From positions 372,001 to 436,000 of the forward strand of contig NZ_SLZU01000002.1 of the NCBI RefSeq assembly GCF_004342065.1: a DNA stretch of 64,000 nt, read 5' to 3'. The position numbers and the translations under genes are program-made. Origin of the DNA: Primorskyibacter sedentarius (GTDB lineage Bacteria > Pseudomonadota > Alphaproteobacteria > Rhodobacterales > Rhodobacteraceae). How positions within the stretch are numbered: position 1 is the first letter of the stretch; the number at the start of each line of letters is the position of its first letter. Shown piece by piece: positions 26,448-34,674 of the stretch. The notes beneath the pieces were generated by a model. That model ran no database searches, had not been told where the DNA came from, and saw nothing but the letters and a program-made list of their open reading frames with translations.

Positions 26448-27191
26448 ATGCCGTGGCGCATCCTGATAGCGGTTCTGGTCCTTGGTATGATGCCAATCGC
26501 AGGCTGGGCGCAAGACAAGCTGGTGCAGCTTTACGCTCCGCCCGCCTTGGTCGAGACTGGCCTCTTGCGTCATATCCTGCCGCGCTTTTCCCTGAAAACG
26601 CAGGTGAAGGTCAATCTGATGGACCAGCCTGACGGGGCTGACATCGTGTTGGGCGGGGATGGGCGCGCGCTCTTTCATGGCGCAGGGCAGACCTGGCGCA
26701 TGGCGGTTGCAGCGCCCGATCATCCCGGATCGAAACGTCTGGCCGATTGGCTGACCTCCGAAGTGGGCCAGCGCACGGTGGTTGGCTTCGCGCCGGAAGG
26801 CACGCCGCTTTTCGGTCCACCGAAAAAGGCCGCGCCCCAGGTTGTCAGTCTTGATTTGGCGGGTGATCCGGCATTGGGTCAAACCGTATCGCGCAGCAAA
26901 TGCGGGCGGTGCCACGTGATTGATATCGCGAGCGGGGGTGGCATCGGGTCCACCCCCAGCTTTGCCGTTCTGCGCAGCCTGCCCGACTGGGAGCAGCGGT
27001 TCCTGAGTTTCTACGCGCTGAACCCGCACCCCGCCTTTACGATGATAGACGGCGTTACCCCGGAATTCCCGATTGACCGCCCGTCGCCCATCGTGCCCGT
27101 CACCCTGACGCTGGACGAGGTCGAGGCCGTGCTGGCCTTCGTCGCAACGATGGTGGCGGCCGATCTTGGGGCGCCTTTGCAGCATCAGTGA
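26448..27191 (+). CDS. Secreted c-type cytochrome with binding-protein-like N-terminal domain
   Basis: A 247-aa exported protein. A signal peptide (about 1-21, ending AGWA) leads into a ~110-residue segment that looks like part of a periplasmic binding protein, including RLADWLTSEVGQRTVVGF, which resembles the C-terminal helix of molybdate/tungstate-binding proteins. Residues 152-156 are a heme c site, CGRCH; FTMIDGVTP may supply the axial Met. The position beside the iron-sulfur protein of the formate dehydrogenase region suggests a redox role. The N-terminal half seems too short for a full two-lobed binding protein. It overlaps the convergent gene at its 3' end by 7 bp. Confidence 0.8.
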   Translation: MPWRILIAVLVLGMMPIAGWAQDKLVQLYAPPALVETGLLRHILPRFSLKTQVKVNLMDQPDGADIVLGGDGRALFHGAGQTWRMAVAAPDHPGSKRLADWLTSEVGQRTVVGFAPEGTPLFGPPKKAAPQVVSLDLAGDPALGQTVSRSKCGRCHVIDIASGGGIGSTPSFAVLRSLPDWEQRFLSFYALNPHPAFTMIDGVTPEFPIDRPSPIVPVTLTLDEVEAVLAFVATMVAADLGAPLQHQ

Positions 27192-29134
27192 TCGCGCCGC
27201 TTTGACAGGTAGTCCTCGGTCGTGCGCACGCGGGGGCGTTCCTTGGTTGCGAACGGGTTGTCCGTGGCCTGAAACTGCGCGTTCACGCGGCAATCATCGC
27301 ACATCTGGATGGTCCGTATTTTGTCGCTGCCCGCAAACATCGCATGGTCCTGCAGCTTTTCGGTGATCCGGTCGATGGTGGATTTCACCCCGAACAAGGA
27401 ACCGCATTCGATGCAGGCAAAGGGTTCTTCCTCGTTCAGGATCTGCTGGGTCAGCGCGGTCTCTGTCAGGTCCAGCCGGGGCGCAAGGCTTAGCGCGTCC
27501 TCGGGGCACACGGTGACGCAGAGGCCGCATTGCAGGCAGGCATCCTCCTGAAACCGCAGCTGCGGCAGATCCGGGTTGTCGCCAAGCGCACCTGAAGGGC
27601 AGAGCGATACGCAGGACAGGCAAAGCGTGCAGGCATCCGTATCCACAACGACAGCACCGTAAGGCGCGCCCTCTGGCAGGGGGAGCGTCTCTGCGTCCGG
27701 ATGCAAGGCGCGCGCGGCCTGCCGGGTGATCTGGCGGCGCGTACCCAGCGGGCGCACAGGCTGGGCAATCGGTTCAGGGGCGCTTTCGGCATATAGCGCA
27801 TCTGACAATGCGTCGGGATCGGTCAGGTCCAGAATGCGGATGCGATCCTCGCCTGCAATGACCGCTGCGAGCGTGATCTGGGCATTCAATGCTTCCAGTT
27901 CCGCGCCGGGTCCGGGCAGCAGGCTGACCGAGGCGAAACCGGCAGCAAGGGCCGCGACCGCTTCGGCATGGCCAAAGGCGCCGATGGCGGACACTTCCAT
28001 CGGAACCACATCGGCAGGCAAGCCACGCCCATAGCGGGCGGCGAGGCGGATCATCTCGGCCCCGTGGGCGTCATGCACCAGCAACCGGGGGGCTGCGCCC
28101 CCTGCGGCCAGATAGGCCTGCGCCAGCGTCTGCACCCGGCGGAATGCCTCTGCCACGGGTGGCGCATCATAGCTGATCGCGCCGGACGGGCAGACCGCCG
28201 AACAGGCCCCACACCCGGCGCAGATCATCGGATCAACGCTCACATGGTCCCCATCCGGCGCAATCGCGCCCGTCGGGCAAATGTCGAGACACCGCGTGCA
28301 GCCGGTCTGTTCGGCCCGCGAATGCGCGCAAAGCAAGGGCTCTGTCTGGACGTAAAGCGGCTTTTCAAACGTCCCCACCAGATGCGACGCCGCAAGGACA
28401 GCCGCAGCGACGGAAGGGGGGTGGTCCGGATCGGCGCGAAGATACCCTTCGCGCTTTTCATGGGCCGGAAAGAGCGCAGGCCCGCCCGATAGATCCAGGA
28501 TCACATCGCATCGCGACACCCCGCCATCGCGCGGCTCGGTCAGGGTCAACTCGCCGCGCCCGCCGGGTTCCACCTGTTGCAGCGCGTCGATCACCACCTC
28601 GAACTGGCCCAGGGCACCCTTCGCGCGCCGCAGCTGTCCGGCAATCACGTCATAGGCGCGCGTGTCCGGTACTTCGCGGGCTTCCTGCAGCAGAACCGTT
28701 ACACCCAGAAGCGGGCTGAGTTGCTCTGCCGCTTGCAGGGCCGCTTCGGCGGGGCCCACGATCAGGCAAAGCCCTTCGGAAATCACGTCCATCGTCTTTT
28801 CGGGGACGGCTGGCAGCATGGCCTCGGCCACAAGCGCGGACAATTTGGGTAGCGTGGAGGCGGCATCAGCCGTCCATCCTGCCCGGTCCCGCAGGTCCAG
28901 AAGGGCGGGCGGTTCCACACCCAGCTCTGCTGCCAGAGCCTCGAAAACACGCGACTCCTGGGTGCAGCAAAAAATCACATCTGGTTCGTTCAGGGCAGCT
29001 GCGGCACGGTCGATCTGGCGCGTGCACAGGGCCGTACAGGGTGCGCGCACGGCTTGCCCCGTGGCGTCGGCCAAAGCCTTGTGGTCGATGGTCTGACTTC
29101 CCAGACAATCGCAGGTTATCAATGTCTTGGCCAA
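27185..29134 (-). CDS. Multi-cluster 4Fe-4S protein of the formate dehydrogenase region
   Basis: A soluble 649-aa iron-sulfur protein without signal peptide or membrane helix. Four ferredoxin-type 4Fe-4S motifs are visible: CTRCLDICPTGA, CAGCGACSAVCPSGA, CTLCLSCVSLCPSGA and CLQCGLCVTVCPEDA. Two CxxC pairs (CIECG, CDDC) lie near the C-terminus, and more cysteines at the N-terminus (CDCLGSQ, CTALCTRQ). Proteins of this architecture are found next to formate dehydrogenase genes with DUF3305/3306 in proteobacteria. Its role is unproven; a cytoplasmic electron carrier or maturation factor is plausible. It is transcribed away from the FDH operon across a 345-bp divergent region. Confidence 0.85.
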   Translation of the reverse strand: MAKTLITCDCLGSQTIDHKALADATGQAVRAPCTALCTRQIDRAAAALNEPDVIFCCTQESRVFEALAAELGVEPPALLDLRDRAGWTADAASTLPKLSALVAEAMLPAVPEKTMDVISEGLCLIVGPAEAALQAAEQLSPLLGVTVLLQEAREVPDTRAYDVIAGQLRRAKGALGQFEVVIDALQQVEPGGRGELTLTEPRDGGVSRCDVILDLSGGPALFPAHEKREGYLRADPDHPPSVAAAVLAASHLVGTFEKPLYVQTEPLLCAHSRAEQTGCTRCLDICPTGAIAPDGDHVSVDPMICAGCGACSAVCPSGAISYDAPPVAEAFRRVQTLAQAYLAAGGAAPRLLVHDAHGAEMIRLAARYGRGLPADVVPMEVSAIGAFGHAEAVAALAAGFASVSLLPGPGAELEALNAQITLAAVIAGEDRIRILDLTDPDALSDALYAESAPEPIAQPVRPLGTRRQITRQAARALHPDAETLPLPEGAPYGAVVVDTDACTLCLSCVSLCPSGALGDNPDLPQLRFQEDACLQCGLCVTVCPEDALSLAPRLDLTETALTQQILNEEEPFACIECGSLFGVKSTIDRITEKLQDHAMFAGSDKIRTIQMCDDCRVNAQFQATDNPFATKERPRVRTTEDYLSKRRDH

Positions 29135-29479
29135 GTTGGAGCCTCCCCGTCAGGGCCTGTTCGGACACCGTGTCCCACCCTTTTCGCGCCCGAAGCCTAG
29201 ACTTGTTTTGCGCCGCCCGACAACCGGAAACGCACGTCGATGCACCTTTGCGATGGCACATGTCATACCCGCGATCCACCATTGAGTCGGACGCGCGCGG
29301 CGCTCTGCAAAATCAGAGAAAAACAATCAGATTAGACAATTCGACCGCCGATTCACTGACTGGCCCTCAAAGCGGTTCATTTTGACCAAGCAGAGGGCAA
29401 TCTTGATCAAATTTCGAAAAAACCGGTTTGCACAACCAGAGTGCTGGCGCATGCTGCTGGCAAGGGGAGGCGTGTACGC
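29135..29479. promoter_or_regulatory. Divergent promoter region of the formate dehydrogenase locus
   Basis: About 345 bp between the iron-sulfur gene (minus) and DUF3305 (plus). No credible gene lies in it. The stretch 29320-29430 is noticeably AT-richer than its surroundings, as expected for promoters. TTGACC (29382-29387) and the palindrome TTGATCAA (29403-29410) are visible. The palindrome has FNR-like arms but no 4-bp spacer, so it is not called an FNR box. Confidence 0.45.
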
Positions 29480-30043
29480 TTGATCTACAATTCGAAGATG
29501 TATCGGGCCATGCCGATCGGGGTCGTGCTGCGCAAGGCGCCAGGCGTTACGCGCTGGGCGGATTGGTGTTGGCGTGCGAGCGCGGTGCTGCCCGGCGCGG
29601 GGCCTGCCGACTGGCGCGAGTTGCGTCGCGAAGGCGAGGCCGTCGAATATCATGCCGCCACCGTCACGCTGGAGTTGCACGGCGCCGAGACCGAAGCCTA
29701 TTTGCACGGGCTTGGTTCGGCCGTCCCCAGCGTTTACGTGATCATGCGCGAGGGCGAAGGCGACGCCCCGCTGGACGTGGCATTGGTCACGGCTTCCCCC
29801 TACGAGGCGCAGGATTATACCGACAGTGCCGAAGAAATCGTCGAGAAGGTGCCGATGCCGCCCGGGCTGGTCGCCTGGGTGCATGATTTCGTGGACGAGT
29901 TCCATCAGGACGAAGAGTTCGTCAAGCGCAAGCGCGGCAAGACACGGGTTGATCTGGTGCAGGACGGGATCGGAGATCCGCGTATCGGCAAGCCCTCCGA
30001 TATCTACGCCTCACCGGCACTGAAACGCAGGCGGATGCTATGA
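29480..30043 (+). CDS. DUF3305 protein, formate dehydrogenase locus
   Basis: A 187-aa cytoplasmic protein of the DUF3305 family, which occurs only beside formate dehydrogenase genes of this type. Motifs include MPIGVVLRKAPGVTRWADW, SVYVIMRE and VTASPYEAQDYTDS. The start is probably the TTG at 29480: AGGGGAGG (29463-29470) lies at ideal distance from it, whereas the ATG at 29498 has only a weak GAAG. The gene overlaps DUF3306 by 4 bp. It may assist assembly or maturation of the enzyme; no biochemical activity is known to me. Confidence 0.85.
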   Translation: MIYNSKMYRAMPIGVVLRKAPGVTRWADWCWRASAVLPGAGPADWRELRREGEAVEYHAATVTLELHGAETEAYLHGLGSAVPSVYVIMREGEGDAPLDVALVTASPYEAQDYTDSAEEIVEKVPMPPGLVAWVHDFVDEFHQDEEFVKRKRGKTRVDLVQDGIGDPRIGKPSDIYASPALKRRRML

Positions 30044-30639
30044 GCGATTTCTGGACCCGTCGCAAAGCTGCCGTTCAGGCAGAGGAACGTGCCGAACAGG
30101 CCGCGCATGCCGAGGCTGCTGTCAAGGCGCGCGAGGCCGAGCTTGCCGAGCGCCCTGACGAAGACCTTTTGGCCGAGGCGGGTCTGCCCGACCCTGACAC
30201 GGTTATCGACAGCGCGCAGGTGCGGGAGTTCTTGCAAAGCAGCCTGCCGGACCGGTTGAAAAACCGTGCGCTGCGGCGCCTGTGGCGGATGGACCCGGTC
30301 CTGGCCAATGTCGACGGGCTGGTTGATTACGGCGAGGATTATACCGACGCCGCCATGGCCGTGGCCAACGTCAAGACCGCCTACAGGGTGGGCAGCGGCT
30401 TTGCCAAGGTTGTCGAGACCGGGGCCGAGATCATCGCGAAGATCGAGGATGAGCCGGACGCCGCCGACGGTGCCGGGCTGGTGGCAGAGGAAAGCTCTGA
30501 CACGCAGGTCGATGCCGGGCCTGCCCTAACAGATCTTACCGATCCCGCCGAAACGACTGAAACCGTTCTGCAGGAAAGCCAGCAGGTCGCGCCGACCGGC
30601 CGCCGCATGGCCTTTTCCTTCGACGCAGGTTCATCATGA
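30040..30639 (+). CDS. DUF3306 protein, formate dehydrogenase locus
   Basis: A 199-aa protein of the DUF3306 family. It begins MSDFWTRRKAAVQAEERAEQ, continues as a charged helix, has the core SSLPDRLKNRALRRLWRMDP and LVDYGEDYTDA, and ends in a low-complexity acidic tail. No membrane segment is present. It is coupled to DUF3305 upstream and to the TorD-like gene downstream by 4-bp overlaps, so the three are made together. Like DUF3305, it is restricted to formate dehydrogenase loci and is probably an assembly factor. Confidence 0.85.
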   Translation: MSDFWTRRKAAVQAEERAEQAAHAEAAVKAREAELAERPDEDLLAEAGLPDPDTVIDSAQVREFLQSSLPDRLKNRALRRLWRMDPVLANVDGLVDYGEDYTDAAMAVANVKTAYRVGSGFAKVVETGAEIIAKIEDEPDAADGAGLVAEESSDTQVDAGPALTDLTDPAETTETVLQESQQVAPTGRRMAFSFDAGSS

Positions 30640-31259
30640 CCGAGGACGCAATGACGGCAACGCCAGACACCATAGCCATCGCTGACGAAGACCGCCTGCG
30701 CGCGGATCTTTACAACTACCTTGGCCTTATCCTTGCACGTCCGCCGGATGCCGGGCTGCTCGCGCAGACTGCTGGATTGTCCGGCGACGAAAGCGATCTT
30801 GGTCAGGCGATCACGACGCTGGCAAAACTGGCGAAGCTGACCCGCGCCACGACGGTTGAAAGCGAATATAACCGCCTGTTCATCGGCCTGGGCCGGGGAG
30901 AGCTGTTGCCTTACGCCAGCTATTACCTGACCGGGTTCCTGAACGAAAAGCCGCTCGCGCTCTTGCGGCAGGACATGGCCGCCCGCGGGCTGGCCCGCGC
31001 TGACAACGTGTTCGAGCCCGAGGACAACATCTCCAGCCTGATGGAGATGATGGGCGCGATGATTGTTGGGCGCTTCGGCCCTCCTGCTGATCTTGCCGCG
31101 CAGAAAAGCTTTTTCAACAAGCATATCGCGCCTTGGGCGGGGCATTTCTTTGCGGATCTGGAAGGGGCGAAGAACTCTGTCTTCTATGCGCCGGTCGGCT
31201 CCGTGGGGCGGATATTCGTCTCGATCGAGGCCGATGCCTTTCGGATGAGCGGGACCTGA
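30636..31259 (+). CDS. TorD/DmsD-family redox enzyme maturation chaperone
   Basis: An all-helical cytoplasmic chaperone of 207 aa in the TorD family, which binds Tat signal peptides of molybdoenzymes and holds them until the cofactor is inserted. Family features are RADLYNYLGLILARPP, VESEYNRLFIGLGRGELLPYASYYLTGFLN (seen at about residues 75-104), EPEDNISSLMEMMG and APWAGHFFADLE. It is coupled to DUF3306 and lies just ahead of two Tat-dependent proteins, including formate dehydrogenase alpha, its likely client. Confidence 0.93.
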   Translation: MTEDAMTATPDTIAIADEDRLRADLYNYLGLILARPPDAGLLAQTAGLSGDESDLGQAITTLAKLAKLTRATTVESEYNRLFIGLGRGELLPYASYYLTGFLNEKPLALLRQDMAARGLARADNVFEPEDNISSLMEMMGAMIVGRFGPPADLAAQKSFFNKHIAPWAGHFFADLEGAKNSVFYAPVGSVGRIFVSIEADAFRMSGT

Positions 31260-31343
31260 TCCCGCACAGATCTACACCTCTGCGAGGATATCGCGGAACA
31301 AGAGTGGCGGGCGACCGCCAGAACCAGTGAGAAGGAGCTCACG

Positions 31344-31535
31344 ATGAAGAGGAAACCAGAGGAGGCAACCAGCCGCCGCGATTTCCTGAAGCTGGCCGGG
31401 ACCACGGCGCCGATTGCGGCGGTGGCGGTTGCGACCGGTGCGACGCAGGCCGAGGCCGCCGAGCCCGACCTTGCATCGGAAAAGATGCAGGATACCGCGC
31501 ATACGCGTGCCTATTACGCTTCGGCGAAGTTCTGA
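31344..31535 (+). CDS. Small Tat-signal protein of formate dehydrogenase locus
   Basis: A 63-aa protein with a twin-arginine signal, SRRDFLKLAGTTAPIAAVAV, ending near TQAEAAEP, then a short tail with AHTRAYYASAKF. It belongs to the family annotated as 'formate dehydrogenase region TAT target', always found upstream of this kind of FDH alpha gene. After cleavage only about 25 residues would remain, so it may be a small structural piece or a chaperone decoy. AAGGAG lies upstream of the ATG. Confidence 0.9.
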   Translation: MKRKPEEATSRRDFLKLAGTTAPIAAVAVATGATQAEAAEPDLASEKMQDTAHTRAYYASAKF

Positions 31536-31545
31536 AAACTGGCCG

Positions 31546-31566
31546 CCGCCCGCTGATGCCGGGCGG
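31546..31566 (+). promoter_or_regulatory. Hairpin covering a ribosome site ahead of fdhA
   Basis: CCGCCCG (31546-31552) and CGGGCGG (31560-31566) form a 7-bp stem with a 7-nt loop. The right arm includes the first two G of GGAGGT (31565-31570), the ribosome site of a 35-codon reading frame that overlaps the fdhA start. The hairpin could therefore modulate translation, or simply protect an mRNA end. No T tract follows, so it is not a clear terminator. Confidence 0.4.
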
Positions 31567-31574
31567 AGGTAGAG

Positions 31575-31682
31575 ATGACCCGAAGCGACTGGTTGCGTGA
31601 CGCCCGACTGCCGAAGGTCAAATTGGAGTGCCAAGCAAGCAAGGCCGAAGGCCACGCACGCAAGGGAGAGAAACATGCTTAG
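31575..31682 (+). CDS. Possible 35-codon leader frame overlapping fdhA start
   Basis: An ATG with GGAGGT four bases upstream opens a frame of 35 codons, starting MTRSDWLRDARLPKVKLECQ and ending in TAG at 31680-31682. The stop overlaps the first codons of fdhA (ATG at 31675) in another phase, as in coupled leader peptides. The peptide is basic and has no recognisable family. It may be a real leader or small protein or a chance frame. Confidence 0.35.
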   Translation: MTRSDWLRDARLPKVKLECQASKAEGHARKGEKHA

Positions 31683-34662
31683 GAAAAAGACCAACGGGGT
31701 TGCGCGACGCCCCCAGCGGACAAGTATCCTGTCTGACATCGCGGAGAAATCCGTGGATCGCCGTGCATTTCTGCGCGGCTCCGGTCTGGCGATCGGGGGG
31801 CTGACGGCCATCGCGGCCACCGGCGGGACGGTCACACAGGCCAATGCGCAATCCGCCGTTCGCGGCGCGGTTGACCTGCGCAAATCCGTTTGCACGCATT
31901 GTTCGGTCGGCTGTACCGTCATTGCCGAAGTGTCGGACGGCGTCTGGATCGGGCAGGAGCCCGGCTGGGACAGCCCGTTCAACCTTGGGGCCCATTGTGC
32001 CAAGGGCGCATCGGTCCGCGAGCACGCGCATGGCGAGCGCCGCCTGAAATACCCGATGAAAAAAGAGGGTGGGGAGTGGAAGCGCATCAGCTGGGAACAG
32101 GCGATCAACGAGATCGGCGACCAGATGCTGAGCATTCGCGATGAATCCGGCCCTGACAGTGTCTACTGGCTGGGCAGCGCGAAACATTCGAACGAACAGG
32201 CTTATCTCTTCCGCAAGTTCGCGGCCTATTGGGGCACGAACAACGTCGATCACCAGGCGCGGATCTGTCACTCCACCACTGTTGCGGGTGTTGCGAATAC
32301 ATGGGGCTACGGCGCCATGACCAACAGCTACAACGACATTCACAAATCCAAGGCGATCTTCATTATCGGCGGCAACCCTGCCGAGGCGCATCCCGTCTCG
32401 CTGCTGCATGTGCTGAAGGCCAAGGAAGAGAACAACGCGCCCCTGATCGTGTGCGACCCTCGCTTCACCCGGACAGCGGCCCATGCGGATGAATATGTCC
32501 GTTTCCGCCCCGGCAGCGACGTGGCCCTCGTCTGGGGCCTTTTGTGGCACATCTTCGAGAACGGTTGGGAGGACAAAGAGTTCATCCGCACCCGTGTCTG
32601 GGGCATGGACCAGATCCGCGAAGAGGTGGCCAAGTGGACGCCAGAAGAGGTCGAGCGCGTCACCGGTGCGCCCGGCAGCCAATTGCGCCGCGTGGCGCAG
32701 ACCCTTGCGAACAACCGTCCCGGCACCGTGATCTGGTGCATGGGGGGCACGCAGCACACCAACGGCAACAACAACACCCGTGCATATTGCATCCTGCAGC
32801 TGGCCTTGGGGAACATGGGGACCGCCGGGGGCGGCACCAACATCTTCCGCGGCCACGACAATGTGCAGGGCGCGACCGACCTTGGTGTTCTGGCTGATAC
32901 GCTGCCGGGGTATTACGGCCTTTCGGCCGGGTCCTGGGCCCATTGGGCGCGCGTCTGGGAGGAAGATCTGGACTGGCTCAAAGACCGTTTTGCCATGATG
33001 AAAGGCAAGGACGGCAAGGACAAGGCCATGATGAACCTAACGGGGATTCCGGTCAGCCGCTGGATCGACGGGGTGCTGGAGGACAAGGAGAATATCGACC
33101 AGCCCGACAACACCCGCGCGATGGTGCTTTGGGGGCATGCGCCGAATTCGCAGACCCGCATGACCGAGATGAAGACGGCGATGGAAAAGCTCGACCTGCT
33201 GGTCGTGGTGGACCCTTACCCGACCGTCTCTGCCGTGCTGCATGACCGGACGGATGGCACCTATCTTCTGCCGGCTGCGACCCAGTTCGAAACGCGTGGC
33301 TCTGTCACCGCATCGAACCGGTCGCTGCAATGGCGCGAAAAGATCATGGAGCCGCTGTTCGAAAGCCTGCCGGACCATGTGATCCTTACGAAGTTCGCGA
33401 AGAAGTTCGGCTTTGCCGATCGCATGCTTCGCAACATTTCCATGGATGGCGAGGACGAACCCAATGTCGAGGACCTGACACGGGAATTCAATCGCGGCAT
33501 GTGGACCGTTGGCTATACCGGCCAGTCGCCAGAGCGGCTCAAGCTGCATATGGCCAACCAGCACACGTTCGACCGGACAACTCTTCGGGCGGTTGGTGGA
33601 CCGGCAGATGGGGATTATTACGGGTTGCCATGGCCCTGCTGGGGCACGCCCGAGATGAACCATCCGGGCACGGCCAACCTTTACGACATGTCGCTGCCGG
33701 TGGCCGAGGGTGGCCTGACCTTCCGCGCGCGTTTCGGCGTCGAGCGGGATGGCGACAACCTGCTGGCGGACGGGGTCTACAGCGTCGGATCGGAAATTCA
33801 GGATGGCTATCCCGAATTCACCATGAAGATGCTGACGGATCTTGGCTGGGATGGCGATCTGACGGCAGAGGAGCGTGCGGTGATCGAATCCGTCGCAGGC
33901 TATCAGCCGGTCGAGACGGCCGATGACGGCGAGCAGGAGGTTGGCGAGACATCGCAGACCGGCGAGCGGCCTTCGGACTATACCGAGAAGGTCGGCGGCG
34001 TGAACTGGAAGACCGACCTGTCGGGCGGGATCCAGCGCGTGGCGATCGCCCATGGCTGCGCACCCTTTGGCAATGCCAAGGCGCGTGCCGTGGTCTGGAC
34101 CTTCCCCGATCCGGTCCCCGTTCATCGCGAGCCGCTTTACACCAACCGGCGCGATCTGGTGGCGGATTATCCGACCTATGAGGACCGTCATTTCTGGCGG
34201 GTGCCGACGCTTTACGCGTCCATCCAGAAGAACGACTTCAGCCAGGATTACCCGATCATCCTCACCTCCGGCCGGTTGGTCGAGTATGAGGGCGGCGGGG
34301 ACGAAACCCGATCCAACCCATGGCTGGCCGAGCTGCAGCAGGACATGTTCATCGAGATCAACCCCCGTGACGCCAACAATCTGGGCGTACGCGACGGGGC
34401 TCAGGTCTGGGTCGAAGGTCCCGAAGGCGGCAAGGTCAAGGTGATGGCAATGGTAACCCAGCGGGTGGGCGAAGGCGTGGCCTTCATGCCCTTCCACTTC
34501 GGCGGCCATTTCCAGGGCGAGGACCAGCGGTCGAAATACCCCGATGGGGCCGATCCGATCGTGCTGGGTGAATCGACCAATACCGCCCAGACCTATGGCT
34601 ATGACAGCGTCACGCAGATGCAGGAGACCAAAGCGACTCTCTGCAAGATCATGCCGGCGTAA
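31675..34662 (+). CDS. fdhA: Formate dehydrogenase alpha (molybdopterin) subunit
   Basis: Catalytic subunit, 995 aa, oxidising formate to CO2 in the periplasm. The N-terminus has a Tat signal (VDRRAFLRGSGLAIGG). The 4Fe-4S site is CTHCSVGCTV...NLGAHCAKG, and the active site is ARICHSTTVAG with Cys198 (TGT), so this is a cysteine and not a selenocysteine enzyme. Bis-MGD domains follow (SKAIFIIGGNPAEAHPVS, WCMGGTQHTNGNNNTR), with the C-terminal dinucleotide-binding domain near LTSGRLVEYEGG. The ATG at 31675 has AAGGGAG seven bases upstream. The beta and gamma subunits follow; Mo or W cannot be told apart from sequence. Confidence 0.96.
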   Translation: MLRKKTNGVARRPQRTSILSDIAEKSVDRRAFLRGSGLAIGGLTAIAATGGTVTQANAQSAVRGAVDLRKSVCTHCSVGCTVIAEVSDGVWIGQEPGWDSPFNLGAHCAKGASVREHAHGERRLKYPMKKEGGEWKRISWEQAINEIGDQMLSIRDESGPDSVYWLGSAKHSNEQAYLFRKFAAYWGTNNVDHQARICHSTTVAGVANTWGYGAMTNSYNDIHKSKAIFIIGGNPAEAHPVSLLHVLKAKEENNAPLIVCDPRFTRTAAHADEYVRFRPGSDVALVWGLLWHIFENGWEDKEFIRTRVWGMDQIREEVAKWTPEEVERVTGAPGSQLRRVAQTLANNRPGTVIWCMGGTQHTNGNNNTRAYCILQLALGNMGTAGGGTNIFRGHDNVQGATDLGVLADTLPGYYGLSAGSWAHWARVWEEDLDWLKDRFAMMKGKDGKDKAMMNLTGIPVSRWIDGVLEDKENIDQPDNTRAMVLWGHAPNSQTRMTEMKTAMEKLDLLVVVDPYPTVSAVLHDRTDGTYLLPAATQFETRGSVTASNRSLQWREKIMEPLFESLPDHVILTKFAKKFGFADRMLRNISMDGEDEPNVEDLTREFNRGMWTVGYTGQSPERLKLHMANQHTFDRTTLRAVGGPADGDYYGLPWPCWGTPEMNHPGTANLYDMSLPVAEGGLTFRARFGVERDGDNLLADGVYSVGSEIQDGYPEFTMKMLTDLGWDGDLTAEERAVIESVAGYQPVETADDGEQEVGETSQTGERPSDYTEKVGGVNWKTDLSGGIQRVAIAHGCAPFGNAKARAVVWTFPDPVPVHREPLYTNRRDLVADYPTYEDRHFWRVPTLYASIQKNDFSQDYPIILTSGRLVEYEGGGDETRSNPWLAELQQDMFIEINPRDANNLGVRDGAQVWVEGPEGGKVKVMAMVTQRVGEGVAFMPFHFGGHFQGEDQRSKYPDGADPIVLGESTNTAQTYGYDSVTQMQETKATLCKIMPA

Positions 34663-34674
34663 GGAGGAAAAAGT

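Noticed and set aside
29403-29410. FNR box upstream of the FDH operon
   Set aside because: TTGATCAA is a palindrome with FNR-like arms but lacks the 4-bp spacer of TTGAT-N4-ATCAA.
32266-32268. Possible selenocysteine codon in formate dehydrogenase
   Set aside because: The active-site codon is TGT (Cys), and no TGA interrupts the frame.
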